A DNA stretch of 64,000 nt from Oscillospiraceae bacterium. Lineage in GTDB: Bacteria > Bacillota > Clostridia > Oscillospirales > Oscillospiraceae. Made by a program: the position numbers and the translations under genes. Where the stretch lies: positions 1-64,000 of the forward strand of contig JAFSEW010000057.1 of NCBI GenBank assembly GCA_017435525.1, written 5' to 3'. The notes beneath the pieces are model-generated. The model was given only the letters and a program-made list of their open reading frames with translations. It was not told where the DNA came from and made no database searches. Positions 16,990 to 28,833 of this stretch are shown here, piece after piece. Numbering within the stretch: position 1 is the first letter of the stretch; each line of letters begins with the position of its first letter.

Positions 16990-18579
16990 TTATTGAATGT
17001 TCTCTAAAGCACAGTGTTCCAGGGCAAGACCCTTGCGGTAGCTTTCCAGATACCGGCTGAAGCCTGCCACTTCTTCTTCCGTAGGTGCAACGGTGACGCT
17101 TTCCGCGTCCCGGAATACCACATTTTGCAGATAGCTTTCCAGAGGCATATCCTGCGCGTGTGCCCGGTAAGCTGCCAGCACCGCCATACCGTAGGGGCCG
17201 CCTTCACCGGCGGTGGTCATCACGGTAACGGGGGAATTCATAGCCGCTGCCAGATAGCGCTGGGCTACGCCGGGGGTCTTGAACAGACCGCCGTGACCGG
17301 TCAGCTGCCGGATCTGCACCTGCTCAGCTTGCAGAATCCGGTTGCCCAGGGCAAGGGATGCCATGGTGCCGCAGATCTGGCTGCGCATGAAATTGGCCAG
17401 GGAAAGCTTGTTTTCCGGCTTCCGTACCAGCAGGGGGCGGCCTTCGGAAACCCCGGTGATATGCTCGCCGGCAATGTAATTGTAAAGGAGAATGCCGCCG
17501 CAGTCCGCTTCGCCTTCCAGACTCTTGTTGAAAAGATCCGTGTAGAGGTTGGAGGCATCTGCGCCGGAAACTTCCAGGATCTCCCGGAACATGCGCATCC
17601 AGGCATCCAGCTCGGAAGAACCGTTGTTGCAGTGTACCATAGCTACAGGCAGGCCGCCGGGAGTGGCCACCATGTCGATATCCCGGTAGAGCTTGCTGAG
17701 ATTCTTCTGCAGCACCACCATGGAGAAAATGGATGTACCGGCAGACACATTGCCGGTGCCGGAGGCTACCGCGTTGGTGGCAACCATGCCGGTACCTGCG
17801 TCACCTTCCGGGGGAACCATGGGGATACCGGGCTGCAGTGTGCCGGTGGGGTCCAGCAATTTAGCACCCTCCGCTGTCAGGCAGCCGGCATCGGCACCTG
17901 CGGAAAGTACCTGGGGCAGGATCTGCTGAATCGTCCAGGGGTAATTCCTGCCTGCGACGAGGGCGGAGAATTTTTCCAGCATGGCTGCGTCATAACTGCC
18001 GGTGGCAGGATCGATGGGGAACATGCCGGAGGCCTCACCTACGCCGATGACCCGGCGGCCTGTAAGCAGACTGTGGATGTAGCCTGCCAGAGTGGTGAGG
18101 GCACAAATCTGGGGCACATGGGCCGCATCGCAGAGGATCATCTGATACAGATGGGAAATGCTCCAGCGCATGGGAACATTAAACTGGAACAGCTCTGTCA
18201 GGGTATCGGCAGCGGCGCCGGTGTTGGTGTTGCGCCAGGTCAGGAAGGGGGAGAGCTGCTGGCCGTTTGCATCCAGGGCAATGTAGCCGTGCATCATGCC
18301 GGAGATACCCAGAGCACCCACAGTGGTCAGGGGCAGGCCGTATTTTGCCTGCACATCGGCAGCCAGGTCCGCGAAGCTTGCCTGCAGACCTGCTACAGCA
18401 TCCTCCAGGCGATAGGTCCACAGGCCGTTTTCCAGGCGGTTTTCCCAGCTGAAAGCACCGGTAGCCAGCACCTGATGGGATTCATCGATGAGCACAGCCT
18501 TGATCCGGGTGGAACCCAGCTCGATGCCCAGGGCGGTTGCGCCGGTACGGATGGCTTCCATGGCGGATTGACAGTTCAT
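16990..18579 (-). CDS. FGGY family carbohydrate kinase
   Basis: A 529-residue ATP-dependent sugar kinase with two ribonuclease-H-like domains. The first domain has the phosphate-binding motif ALGIELGSTRIKAVLID and ALGISGMMHGY; the second has SGTGNVSAGTSIFSM and the adenosine motif LTGHGGLFKTPGVAQ. Its closest general likeness is to xylulose/ribulose-type kinases, but the exact sugar is not clear. I use the ATG at 18579 (AAAGGAGG, 8 bases upstream) rather than 18618. It heads an operon with the PQ-loop protein and the D-aminoacylase-like enzyme. Confidence 0.9.
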   Translation of the reverse strand: MNCQSAMEAIRTGATALGIELGSTRIKAVLIDESHQVLATGAFSWENRLENGLWTYRLEDAVAGLQASFADLAADVQAKYGLPLTTVGALGISGMMHGYIALDANGQQLSPFLTWRNTNTGAAADTLTELFQFNVPMRWSISHLYQMILCDAAHVPQICALTTLAGYIHSLLTGRRVIGVGEASGMFPIDPATGSYDAAMLEKFSALVAGRNYPWTIQQILPQVLSAGADAGCLTAEGAKLLDPTGTLQPGIPMVPPEGDAGTGMVATNAVASGTGNVSAGTSIFSMVVLQKNLSKLYRDIDMVATPGGLPVAMVHCNNGSSELDAWMRMFREILEVSGADASNLYTDLFNKSLEGEADCGGILLYNYIAGEHITGVSEGRPLLVRKPENKLSLANFMRSQICGTMASLALGNRILQAEQVQIRQLTGHGGLFKTPGVAQRYLAAAMNSPVTVMTTAGEGGPYGMAVLAAYRAHAQDMPLESYLQNVVFRDAESVTVAPTEEEVAGFSRYLESYRKGLALEHCALENIQ

Positions 18580-18616
18580 GGGAGATTCCTCCTTTGCTGT
18601 ATGTTTTCTGCATACC

Positions 18617-18644
18617 ATTATAATCCGATTGCCAAAAAATGCAA
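18617..18644 (-). promoter_or_regulatory. Promoter of the kinase operon
   Basis: On the minus strand TTGCAT (18639-18644), a 16-base spacer and TATAAT (18617-18622) lie about 40 bases before the kinase ATG. Confidence 0.6.
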
Positions 18645-18745
18645 GAATCTCCCGGCGGATTCCTGGGAAAAAGCAGAAAATGCTATATCCCGGTGGGAAG
18701 ATGCCAAAAGCTGTGCAGGACTTTAGGCGGAGGGCTGTTTTGCTG

Positions 18746-18774
18746 TTGTAATTTTGTGGGATTTATGCTAGATT
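18746..18774 (+). promoter_or_regulatory. Promoter of malQ-pulA glycan operon
   Basis: TTGTAA (18746-18751), a 17-base spacer and TAGATT (18769-18774) precede the second malQ. The boxes are imperfect, so the call is moderate. Confidence 0.5.
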
Positions 18775-18832
18775 ATAAAATGGCTGGTGACAGCCTATGA
18801 TACTTTACAAACATAATGAAGAGGTGCTTTCT

Positions 18833-20323
18833 GTGGAGTATACGAAGAATTTCGGCTTCCGGCACAAGGCGGGTATTATTCTGCCGGTGAGCAGCCTGCC
18901 GTCAAAATACGGCATTGGCAGCTTTGGCCGGGAAGCCCATGGGTTTATTGATTTTCTGGATGCCACGGGTCAGAAATGCTGGCAGGTGCTGCCCCTGAAC
19001 CCCACATCCTATGGCGACAGCCCCTATCAGTCCCCGGCATCTTCTGCGGGCAATCCCTATTTTGTTGACCTGGAGATTCTGAAAGAAAAGGGACTGCTGA
19101 CGAAAAAAGAACTGGATGCCCAGCGCTATAACAGCGAACGGGTGGATTACGGCCGCCTGTTCAATACCCGCTATGGGGTGCTGCGGCAGGCCTATGCCCG
19201 GTTCCGGCCCGATGCTGCCTACAAAACCTTTGTGAAGAAAAATGCCTTCTGGCTGGAAAACTACGCCCTGTTTATGGCGCTGAAAGTCCATTACGGCCAC
19301 CGGCAGTGGACTGCCTGGGCGACCGAACACCGGGACTACCGCAAGGCGCTGCTGCACAAGGCGGATTTTGAGCCGGAAATGGGCTTCTGGCGCTGGGTGC
19401 AGTTTGAATTTGCTACCCAGTGGAAAGCCGTCCGGGAGCACGCCAAGAAATGCGGCATTACCATTATCGGCGACATGCCTATTTATGTGGCCCATGACAG
19501 CGTGGATGTTTGGGCAGCGCCGGAGCAGTTTTTGCTGGATGAAAGCTGCCATCCTACCGTGGTGGCGGGCTGCCCGCCGGATGGTTTCTCCCCCGACGGC
19601 CAGCTTTGGGGCAATCCCATCTACAACTGGGCGCTGATGGAGAAGCAGAATTTTTCTTGGTGGCTGGAGCGCATTGGCGCGGCTTTCCAGAAGTATGATA
19701 TTCTGCGCATTGACCATTTCCGGGGCTTTGCCGGTTATTATCATGTGCCCTACGGCGATGCCACTGCCAGAAACGGCAAGTGGGATTCTGCCCCCGGCCT
19801 TGCCCTGTTCCGCACTATCCGGGCAGCATATCCCAGAGCGAAGATCATTGCGGAAGACCTGGGCTTCATTACGGAAGATGTGCGGGAACTTCTGACGGAC
19901 ACCGGTTTCCCGGGTATGAAGATGCTCCACTTTGCCTTCTACGATCCTGACAGCGAGAATCTGCCCAGAATGTATGAAAGCCGCAACTGCGTGGTGTATT
20001 CCGCTTCCCACGATTCCGACTGCAGCTACACCTGGCAGAAGAACCTCCGGGGCGCTGCCCGGCTCAGATTCAATCTGGAATGCCCCCGGAATCAAGAACA
20101 GCACAGAGTGTACGATCTGATCGAGTTTGCCTTCCGGAGTAAGGCCAATCTGGCTATGGTGCCCATGCAGGACTATCTGCTGCTTTCCAATGCAGAAGGC
20201 CGCATGAATGAGCCTGCCACTGCCACTGGCAACTGGGCATGGCGGCTGAAGCCCGGCTATAACCGGGAAAAGCTGAGAAATCAGATTTTGGCGCTGACGG
20301 TACGCACGAAACGAAATAAATAA
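18833..20323 (+). CDS. malQ: 4-alpha-glucanotransferase, second copy
   Basis: A second GH77 amylomaltase, 496 residues from the GTG at 18833. That start has GAAGAGG about 8 bases upstream, whereas the ATG at 18797 has no ribosome binding site. Signatures are LPVSSLPSKYGIGSFG, NPTSYGDSPYQSPAS, the nucleophile region LRIDHFRGFAGYYH and IIAEDLGFIT. It is clearly diverged from the copy at 1859-3364, so it is an older paralogue rather than a fresh duplication. It is followed after 14 bases by pullulanase and so handles linear products of that enzyme after import. Confidence 0.95.
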   Translation: MEYTKNFGFRHKAGIILPVSSLPSKYGIGSFGREAHGFIDFLDATGQKCWQVLPLNPTSYGDSPYQSPASSAGNPYFVDLEILKEKGLLTKKELDAQRYNSERVDYGRLFNTRYGVLRQAYARFRPDAAYKTFVKKNAFWLENYALFMALKVHYGHRQWTAWATEHRDYRKALLHKADFEPEMGFWRWVQFEFATQWKAVREHAKKCGITIIGDMPIYVAHDSVDVWAAPEQFLLDESCHPTVVAGCPPDGFSPDGQLWGNPIYNWALMEKQNFSWWLERIGAAFQKYDILRIDHFRGFAGYYHVPYGDATARNGKWDSAPGLALFRTIRAAYPRAKIIAEDLGFITEDVRELLTDTGFPGMKMLHFAFYDPDSENLPRMYESRNCVVYSASHDSDCSYTWQKNLRGAARLRFNLECPRNQEQHRVYDLIEFAFRSKANLAMVPMQDYLLLSNAEGRMNEPATATGNWAWRLKPGYNREKLRNQILALTVRTKRNK

Positions 20324-20337
20324 AAGAGGAAAAGAAT

Positions 20338-23010
20338 ATGAAAAGAGTATTGCGTTTGATTTCTTTCCTGCTGGCCATGGTCATGACCCTGGGCCTTGCA
20401 GCTTGCGGTTCCCAGCCGGAACCCACTCAGCCGGTAACTCAGGCCCCCACCCAGGCACCCACTGAGGTACCTACGGAGCCTCCCGTGGTGGAAGAATACA
20501 CCGAGCCCATCCCCGATGGCCATAATCAGGTGGTGTTCTACTGGAACTACCCCGGCACATATGAAACTTGCGACATGTGGATCTGGCTGCCGGAAAAGGA
20601 CGGCAAGGGCTACACCTTCCATGAATGCGAATACGGCGGCAAGGTGATCGTCAATGTCCCCGAGGGGGTTGAGCAGGTGGGCTTCATCGTCCGCAGAGAC
20701 TGCTCCGAGCCCGGCGGCACTTCCTGGGGCAGCGCCACCAAGGACTATGACCAGGACCGCTTCGCCAAAGTGGAAGGCAAGCAGACTGTGATCTACCTGC
20801 AGACAGGCGATCCCAATCAGTATATTAGTAGCGACGGAGGAAAAACACTGGATATGGCAAAGAAATTCACCATGGTGAGCATGGCAGACCGGAACAAGCT
20901 TTCCTATAAGCTCACCCCCAAGACGATGATCTCCAACGCAGCCCAGGTGAAGGTGCTGGAGGACGGCAAGGAAGTGGCTGTTGCCGCAATTTCCACCCTG
21001 GGCAAGGAAGCAGCATCCGGCTATATCGAGCTGGCACAGGATCTGGATCTGAGCAAAAGCTACACCGTTTCTATTGAGGGCTACGGCGAAAAAACCGCCA
21101 TCCCCATGGAAATTTTCGACAGCGAATACTTTGCCGAAACCTACCACTATGACGGCAACGATCTTGGTGCCGTAATCCACGGCGGCAATACCACCTTCAA
21201 GGTGTGGGCCCCCACCGCATCCAAGGTGGTGCTGAACCTGTTTGAAGCCGGTGACGGTGTGGACGCTTATAAGAGCGTGGAAATGGTAAGAGGCGAGAAG
21301 GGCGTTTGGTCCCACACCGAGGCATGCGGCCACGGCACCTACTATACCTACACCGTTACCACCGCTCTGGGCACCCAGGAAGCTGTGGATATCTACGCCA
21401 AGGCCGCCGGTGTCAACGGCAACCGGGGCATGGTGGTGGATCTGTCCCTGACCGATCCCGAAGGCTGGAATTCCGCCGACCTGAAAAACCCCATCTCCAA
21501 CTATTCCGAAGCCATTATCTGGGAAGTCCATGTCCGTGACTTCTCCAATACCATTGCTGATTCTAAGTATCCGGGCAAGTACCTGGCCTTTACCGAAACC
21601 GGCCTTGTGAACGAGCACGGCCAGAGCGTGGGTATCGATTATCTGAAGCAGCTGGGCATTACCCATGTGCACCTGCTGCCTGTGTACGACTATGCCACCG
21701 TGGACGAAACCACCCCTGAGGATGAATTCAACTGGGGCTACGATCCCAAGAACTACAATGTGCCCGAAGGCAGCTACTCCACCGACCCCTATCACGGTGA
21801 AGTGAGAATCCAGGAGTACAAGCAGATGGTGCAGGCCCTCCATGAGGCCGGTATCAGCGTGGTCATGGATATGGTGTATAACCACACCTACGACGGCAAC
21901 AGCGCCTTCAACAAGATCGTGCCTTACTATTACTACCGCTACACCAGCACCGGCGCAAACTCTTCCGCCAGCGGCTGCGGCAATGACACCGCTTCCGAGC
22001 GCAATATGTTCGGCAAGTTCATGGTGGACTCCACCGCCTACTGGGTGGAGGAATACAAGCTGGACGGCCTGCGCTTTGACCTGATGGGCCTGCATGATCT
22101 GCAAACCATGCAGGAAGTGGAAGCAGCGGTTCACGCCGTGAATCCCAACGCCATCCTCTACGGCGAAGGCTGGACCATGGGTGCCACCATCGACGGCAGC
22201 GCCCAGGCAAATCAGAGCAATATCAGCCAGATCAAGCCCACCGATGACGGCATCGGTGCCGTGGCGGTGTTCAACGATGTGATCCGCGACGGCCTGAAGG
22301 GCAGCGTGTTTGAGAAAACAGCCAAGGGCTATATCAGCGGCGCTTCCGCTGCCAACACCGCCAAGATCATCTTCGGTATCAAGGGCGGCCAGGGCGTCAG
22401 CCAGGGCTGGGCTGTGGACAATGCCATGGTGGTCAACTATATGAGCGCCCATGACAACAACACCCTCTGGGACAAGCTGCTGCTGAGCAATCCCGATAAT
22501 ACCGACGATCAGCGCAACCGGATGAACAACCTGGGCGCTGCCATTGTAATGATCGCCAAGGGCACCCCCTTCTGGCAGGCAGGCGAAGAGATGCTGCGCA
22601 CCAAGGGCGGCGACGAGAACAGCTACAAGTCCAGCGACGCTGTGAATAATATCGACTGGTCTGTGCTCCGGGAAGGCACCAGAGAGTATGCCACCATGCT
22701 GTATTATAAGGGCCTCATCGAAATGCGTAAGGCATACGATATCTTTACCAGCCCCGATGCACAGGTGATCAGCGCAGAAGAACTGGGCAGCGGCATTCTG
22801 GCCGTTACCTTCGATGACGGTAAGGGCGGTCAGGCCCTGGTTCTGATCAACCCCCATAACACCGGTCTGCCCTATACCCTGGAAGGCCAGTGGAATCTGG
22901 TTGCCACCGCCACCGAAGCCGGTGCCGCAGTGCTGGCCCAGGAGACCGGCAGCGTTACCGTGGATGCCATCGGTGTCCGGGTGTATGTCAACGACAAGCT
23001 GGCAAAATAA
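20338..23010 (+). CDS. pulA: Type I pullulanase lipoprotein
   Basis: An 890-residue surface-anchored GH13_14 debranching enzyme that cuts alpha-1,6 links in pullulan and amylopectin. It has a lipobox (LAAC), a Pro/Thr tether, a CBM41-like N-terminal domain (about residues 60-165, with HNQVVFYWNYPG), a CBM48-like domain around 260-370 (VIHGGNTTFKVWAPTA) and the GH13 barrel. The type I motif YNWGYDP appears as FNWGYDPKNYNVPEGSYS. The predicted nucleophile is D581 (GLRFDLMG), the acid/base E610 (LYGEGW) and the third Asp D706 (MSAHDNN). It is in an operon with malQ and further hydrolases. Confidence 0.95.
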   Translation: MKRVLRLISFLLAMVMTLGLAACGSQPEPTQPVTQAPTQAPTEVPTEPPVVEEYTEPIPDGHNQVVFYWNYPGTYETCDMWIWLPEKDGKGYTFHECEYGGKVIVNVPEGVEQVGFIVRRDCSEPGGTSWGSATKDYDQDRFAKVEGKQTVIYLQTGDPNQYISSDGGKTLDMAKKFTMVSMADRNKLSYKLTPKTMISNAAQVKVLEDGKEVAVAAISTLGKEAASGYIELAQDLDLSKSYTVSIEGYGEKTAIPMEIFDSEYFAETYHYDGNDLGAVIHGGNTTFKVWAPTASKVVLNLFEAGDGVDAYKSVEMVRGEKGVWSHTEACGHGTYYTYTVTTALGTQEAVDIYAKAAGVNGNRGMVVDLSLTDPEGWNSADLKNPISNYSEAIIWEVHVRDFSNTIADSKYPGKYLAFTETGLVNEHGQSVGIDYLKQLGITHVHLLPVYDYATVDETTPEDEFNWGYDPKNYNVPEGSYSTDPYHGEVRIQEYKQMVQALHEAGISVVMDMVYNHTYDGNSAFNKIVPYYYYRYTSTGANSSASGCGNDTASERNMFGKFMVDSTAYWVEEYKLDGLRFDLMGLHDLQTMQEVEAAVHAVNPNAILYGEGWTMGATIDGSAQANQSNISQIKPTDDGIGAVAVFNDVIRDGLKGSVFEKTAKGYISGASAANTAKIIFGIKGGQGVSQGWAVDNAMVVNYMSAHDNNTLWDKLLLSNPDNTDDQRNRMNNLGAAIVMIAKGTPFWQAGEEMLRTKGGDENSYKSSDAVNNIDWSVLREGTREYATMLYYKGLIEMRKAYDIFTSPDAQVISAEELGSGILAVTFDDGKGGQALVLINPHNTGLPYTLEGQWNLVATATEAGAAVLAQETGSVTVDAIGVRVYVNDKLAK

Positions 23011-23029
23011 ACCATATTCCGAAGCATTT

Positions 23030-25180
<2,151 letters not shown>

Positions 25181-25192
25181 GAGGAAATACCT

Positions 25193-26782
25193 ATGAAAAA
25201 ACTTGTATCTGTATTACTGGCAGCGCTGCTGCTGGCAGGCTGTGGGGCAAACCCCGCACCCACCGAACCGGCCGAGACCGTTCCCACGGAGCCTCCCGTA
25301 ATGGTGGACCCCGTGAACGATAATTACCGCACCTTCTATCAGGTGTTTGTGGGCTCCTTCTCCGATTCCAATAACGATGGCATCGGCGATCTGCGGGGCG
25401 TCATCAACCGGCTGGACTACCTCAACGACGGCAACATCCTTTCCGGGAAGAGCCTGGGGGTGCAGGGCATTTGGCTGTCTCCCATTTTCTCTTCCCCCTC
25501 TTACCATAAGTACGATGCCAGCGACTACTACAGCGTGGACTGGCGCTTCGGCACGGAGGAAGACCTGAAAGAGCTGATTGCCAAGTGCGAAGAGCGGAAC
25601 ATCAAGCTGATTCTGGATCTGGTGATCAACCACACCTCCAGCCAGCATCCATGGTTCCAGCAGTTCAAGGAAGCCAGATTGGGCGGCGATACGGAAAATC
25701 CTTACTATGACTTTTATTCCTGCGTCACCACTGCGGAAAAACAAAACGGCGTGACCTACCAGAAAATCGCCGGTGTGGATGCCTGGTTCGAGTGCAATTT
25801 CTCCGGGGATATGCCGGAGCTGAACTACGACAATCCCGATGTCCGCCAGGCTATGGTGGATCTGGCCAAGTACTATCTGGATCTGGGTGTGGATGGTTTC
25901 CGCTTTGATGCCGTGAAGTATATCTACTACGGCGATACCCCCCGGAGCGTAGAATTCTGGGATTGGTATATGCAGCAGCTGAAGGCCATCAAGCCCGATA
26001 TCTACTGCGTGGGGGAATGCTGGTCCGGCGAGACGGAGATCATCGAGTACTACAGCGCCATGAACTGCTTCAACTTTGCCATGGCACAGGCAGAGGGCGT
26101 GGCGGCCAGCGCCGCCAAGGGCTTCGGCATGGCCAAGTTCACCAACTATGTGGAAAGCTTCCAGAATAAGCTGCTGGCGAAGAATCCGGAAGCCATGGCC
26201 ATGAGCTTCCTGTCCAACCATGATATGGACCGGATCGCCGGTGCTTTTATCCTGGAGAACAACATGCGCATGGCGGCAAACCTCTATCTGCTGTCTCCCG
26301 GCTCTCCCATGATCTATTACGGCGAAGAGATCGGCCTGCGGGGTTCCCGGGGCAGCGAGAATACCGATGCCAACCGGCGTCTGGCCATGCCCTGGGGCGA
26401 CGGCGATCTGATCCGGGATCCTGTGGGCAGCACCTATCCTGCGGCCAACCAGATCCCCACCACCGTGGCGGATCAGGTGGCGGATGAAAACAGCCTCTAC
26501 AATTATTACTGCAAGCTTATCGCCATCCGGCACAAGTATCCCGCCATTGCCCGGGGGCTCTATACCTCCCTGGACTGCGGCGAGAAGAATCTGGGCGGCT
26601 TCTCCATTGCCTATGGGGAAGAAAAGCTGGGCCTGTTCCACAATAACGGCACAGAGCCTCTCAGCTTTGACCTGAGCGAATCGGGCTTTACCCAGCTGTG
26701 CGATTTTATCGGCATGGCCGATGCCACCCTGGAAGGCACTGTGCTGACGGTGGGCCCCCAGACCAGTGTGATCGTGAAATAA
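25193..26782 (+). CDS. GH13 alpha-amylase family lipoprotein
   Basis: A 529-residue lipoprotein (lipobox LLAGC) with a complete GH13 barrel. Motifs in order are YQVFVGSFSDSNNDGIGDLRG, LILDLVINHTSSQHPWF, the nucleophile D239 in GFRFDAVKY, the acid/base E275 in VGECWSG and D344 in LSNHDMDR. The DSNNDGIGDLRG stretch is the oligosaccharide-active type calcium site. The overall pattern is close to GH13_36-like enzymes acting on maltooligosaccharides or pullulan. It starts 12 bases after the galactanase gene with AGAGGAAA upstream. Confidence 0.93.
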   Translation: MKKLVSVLLAALLLAGCGANPAPTEPAETVPTEPPVMVDPVNDNYRTFYQVFVGSFSDSNNDGIGDLRGVINRLDYLNDGNILSGKSLGVQGIWLSPIFSSPSYHKYDASDYYSVDWRFGTEEDLKELIAKCEERNIKLILDLVINHTSSQHPWFQQFKEARLGGDTENPYYDFYSCVTTAEKQNGVTYQKIAGVDAWFECNFSGDMPELNYDNPDVRQAMVDLAKYYLDLGVDGFRFDAVKYIYYGDTPRSVEFWDWYMQQLKAIKPDIYCVGECWSGETEIIEYYSAMNCFNFAMAQAEGVAASAAKGFGMAKFTNYVESFQNKLLAKNPEAMAMSFLSNHDMDRIAGAFILENNMRMAANLYLLSPGSPMIYYGEEIGLRGSRGSENTDANRRLAMPWGDGDLIRDPVGSTYPAANQIPTTVADQVADENSLYNYYCKLIAIRHKYPAIARGLYTSLDCGEKNLGGFSIAYGEEKLGLFHNNGTEPLSFDLSESGFTQLCDFIGMADATLEGTVLTVGPQTSVIVK

Positions 26783-26794
26783 GAAAGGGAACCT

Positions 26795-28600
26795 ATGGAA
26801 AATACATTTGTAGTGAATATTATCCACCGGCCGGAGCTTTCCCCCGAATATGCGGAGAAGGCCCTGGGCAAGGGTAAAGGCGTGCGGGATGAATCCTTGG
26901 ATATTTTCCGCTTCCAGCAGGACTGCGCCCACAAGTACGGCCTGAAAACCACCATCCAGATCACCTACGCCTCTCTTTTTTCCGATGTAATCATCGAAAT
27001 GGCAAAGGCAGACCATGAAACCTACGGCGATGAAATCGGCCTGTCCCTGCTGGGCCTGCCCTGTCCCGAATTCAAGGCCAAGTATCACACCGAGGACTTC
27101 TGCATCTGGATGTTCGATGAGAAGACCAAGGAAGAGATCATCGACGATGTGTTCGGCAAGTTCTATGAGGCCTTCGGCTTCTACCCCCAGTCCACCAGCA
27201 GCTATTTCCTGGATGCCTATACCATTAACTATATCAAAAAACAGTATCCCAGCGTCAAGTGTGCCGTAGCCACCTGCTGGGAGGAAGGCCCCAAGGCCTA
27301 CCACACTTGCAACAATTCCTGGTACACCTTCATGGATGGCGGCCCCTGGAATCCCTGGATCCCCTCCAAGGTCAATTCCCATTGCCCTGCCGCAGACAGC
27401 AGTGATGACAGCGGCATCGTGGCTATCCCCCACCTGTCCCGTGACCTGATGGCCTGTTTCGACGGCAACGGCTCCAATTTCGGCACCCATCCCCAGAATG
27501 TGCTCCGGGGCATGATCTATTACAATGAGGCAGGGGAGTACGAGTACCCCTATCTGTATAACCTCATTGACCAGTACCGGCATCTGGGTAAGTATAACGA
27601 TGGCTACAGCTATAATATGATGTTCGTAGGCCCGGGCTGGCTGAACCGCCGCGGCCGTTGGGAAGCCCCCTATGAACTGCTGGCCAAGTCCTATGACGAC
27701 GGCATGAAGTATTACGGCAAGCTGAAAGCGGAGGGCAAGCTGCTGGATATGACCATGGCGGAATTTGCCGATTTCTACCGGCAGCGCCACCCGGATTACA
27801 ATCGGGGCGAGTGCGCCCTGTGGAAGGATATCCTCTACGGCAGCAATAAGGAATACTTCTGGTACGCCGACCCCAATATGCGCACCTGCCTGGACTTTAA
27901 CCAGGGCGGTGCCATCATCGATCTGCGGCCCTATGCCGCCCGGATCCCCCAGAACTGCGGCATCGGCACCGAGAATGTATACGATGCCTCCTATCCCTAC
28001 CTGATCCAGATCAATTACCGGGCAGGCTATTTCACCCATTATGCCGGCGCCGGCACCGTGAAATCCTGCAAGGTCAGCTACCACGGGGAAACTGCCGACC
28101 TGTGCCTGTGCCGCACCATGGCAGTCTATGAGAAGATCGAGGGCGGTGTCCGGCTCACTGCCGACCCCGTCACCGTCACCCTGGACGGCCTGGATATCGT
28201 GATCCAGTCTGTCTTTACCATCGAAGAGGGCACCGGCCGCATCGTCACAGAGCGCAACATCCTCAATGACCTGGGCGGCGCGGAAGTGGCCCTGGAGGAA
28301 TACTTCACCGGCGGCTTCGGCACCACCGAGTATCAGGCGGACATGACCGACCTGACCCTGGGCGTGGATGAAGATGCCATGGCCTATACCTATCACGGCA
28401 AAAAGCTGGAAAAGGCCAACGCCGCCAGCGCTTATGTTACCATCCCCGCAGTCTGCACCAAGGTGGAGATGGGCGGCGACAATGATGTTTCCATGGTGGA
28501 AGAGGGCATCGCCTTCTCTCCCGTGTATCACATTGCTCTGAAAAAGACCGTCAGCAAAGGAGGCTTCACCACATGGCTCAAGCTACAAAAGGCAAACTGA
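26795..28600 (+). CDS. Unrecognised 601-residue cytoplasmic protein of the glycan operon
   Basis: I do not recognise this family with confidence. There is no signal peptide. The N-terminal half has alternating strand-helix character and ordered acidic and histidine positions (NIIHRPELSP, FRFQQDCAHKYGLKTTIQITY, CPEFKAKYHTEDFCIWMFD, QSTSSYFLDAYTINYI), which recalls deacetylase/GH57-like barrels such as the uncharacterised DUF3863 type. The C-terminal third looks like a beta-rich sandwich, as in many glycoside hydrolases. It lies between a GH13 gene (12 bases) and a zinc-ribbon gene (28-base overlap), so a glycan role is inferred from context only. Confidence 0.6.
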   Translation: MENTFVVNIIHRPELSPEYAEKALGKGKGVRDESLDIFRFQQDCAHKYGLKTTIQITYASLFSDVIIEMAKADHETYGDEIGLSLLGLPCPEFKAKYHTEDFCIWMFDEKTKEEIIDDVFGKFYEAFGFYPQSTSSYFLDAYTINYIKKQYPSVKCAVATCWEEGPKAYHTCNNSWYTFMDGGPWNPWIPSKVNSHCPAADSSDDSGIVAIPHLSRDLMACFDGNGSNFGTHPQNVLRGMIYYNEAGEYEYPYLYNLIDQYRHLGKYNDGYSYNMMFVGPGWLNRRGRWEAPYELLAKSYDDGMKYYGKLKAEGKLLDMTMAEFADFYRQRHPDYNRGECALWKDILYGSNKEYFWYADPNMRTCLDFNQGGAIIDLRPYAARIPQNCGIGTENVYDASYPYLIQINYRAGYFTHYAGAGTVKSCKVSYHGETADLCLCRTMAVYEKIEGGVRLTADPVTVTLDGLDIVIQSVFTIEEGTGRIVTERNILNDLGGAEVALEEYFTGGFGTTEYQADMTDLTLGVDEDAMAYTYHGKKLEKANAASAYVTIPAVCTKVEMGGDNDVSMVEEGIAFSPVYHIALKKTVSKGGFTTWLKLQKAN

Positions 28601-28833
28601 ATTACCGGTGCCCTTCCTGCTTCATGCGGGATATCGACATCGACATGTTCTTTGATGAAGCAAAGAAGGAATATTATTGCCTGCGCTGCAGCTTCACCGG
28701 CACGGAAACCGATGTGCTGCGGCTGAATGAGGCAGCCCGGTTCCGCTACCGCTATATGCGCATGCGGGTGGTGGATTTTGGCGAGGACAATCAGCCCATT
28801 ACCTTCGCATCCCATACAGGAGGGCAGCAATGA
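28573..28833 (+). CDS. Small zinc-ribbon protein
   Basis: An 86-residue protein with two CxxC pairs (CPSC at about residue 13 and CLRC at about 37) that form a likely zinc ribbon; the rest is unrecognised. A very strong AAAGGAGG lies 9 bases before the ATG, inside the preceding gene, which it overlaps by 28 bases. Its end overlaps the next GH53 gene by the four bases ATGA. This tight nesting shows that it is a real gene. A nucleic-acid or protein-binding role is possible, but nothing specific can be said. Confidence 0.75.
   Translation: MAQATKGKLNYRCPSCFMRDIDIDMFFDEAKKEYYCLRCSFTGTETDVLRLNEAARFRYRYMRMRVVDFGEDNQPITFASHTGGQQ

Noticed and set aside
25214..28531. A 1105-codon open frame on the minus strand opposite the GH13 gene and the 601-residue gene
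   Set aside because: It is a mirror of GC-rich codon use in real genes: low-complexity Gly/Val/Ile-rich translation, no family motif, no ribosome binding site, and it crosses two clearly coding genes with strong motifs.
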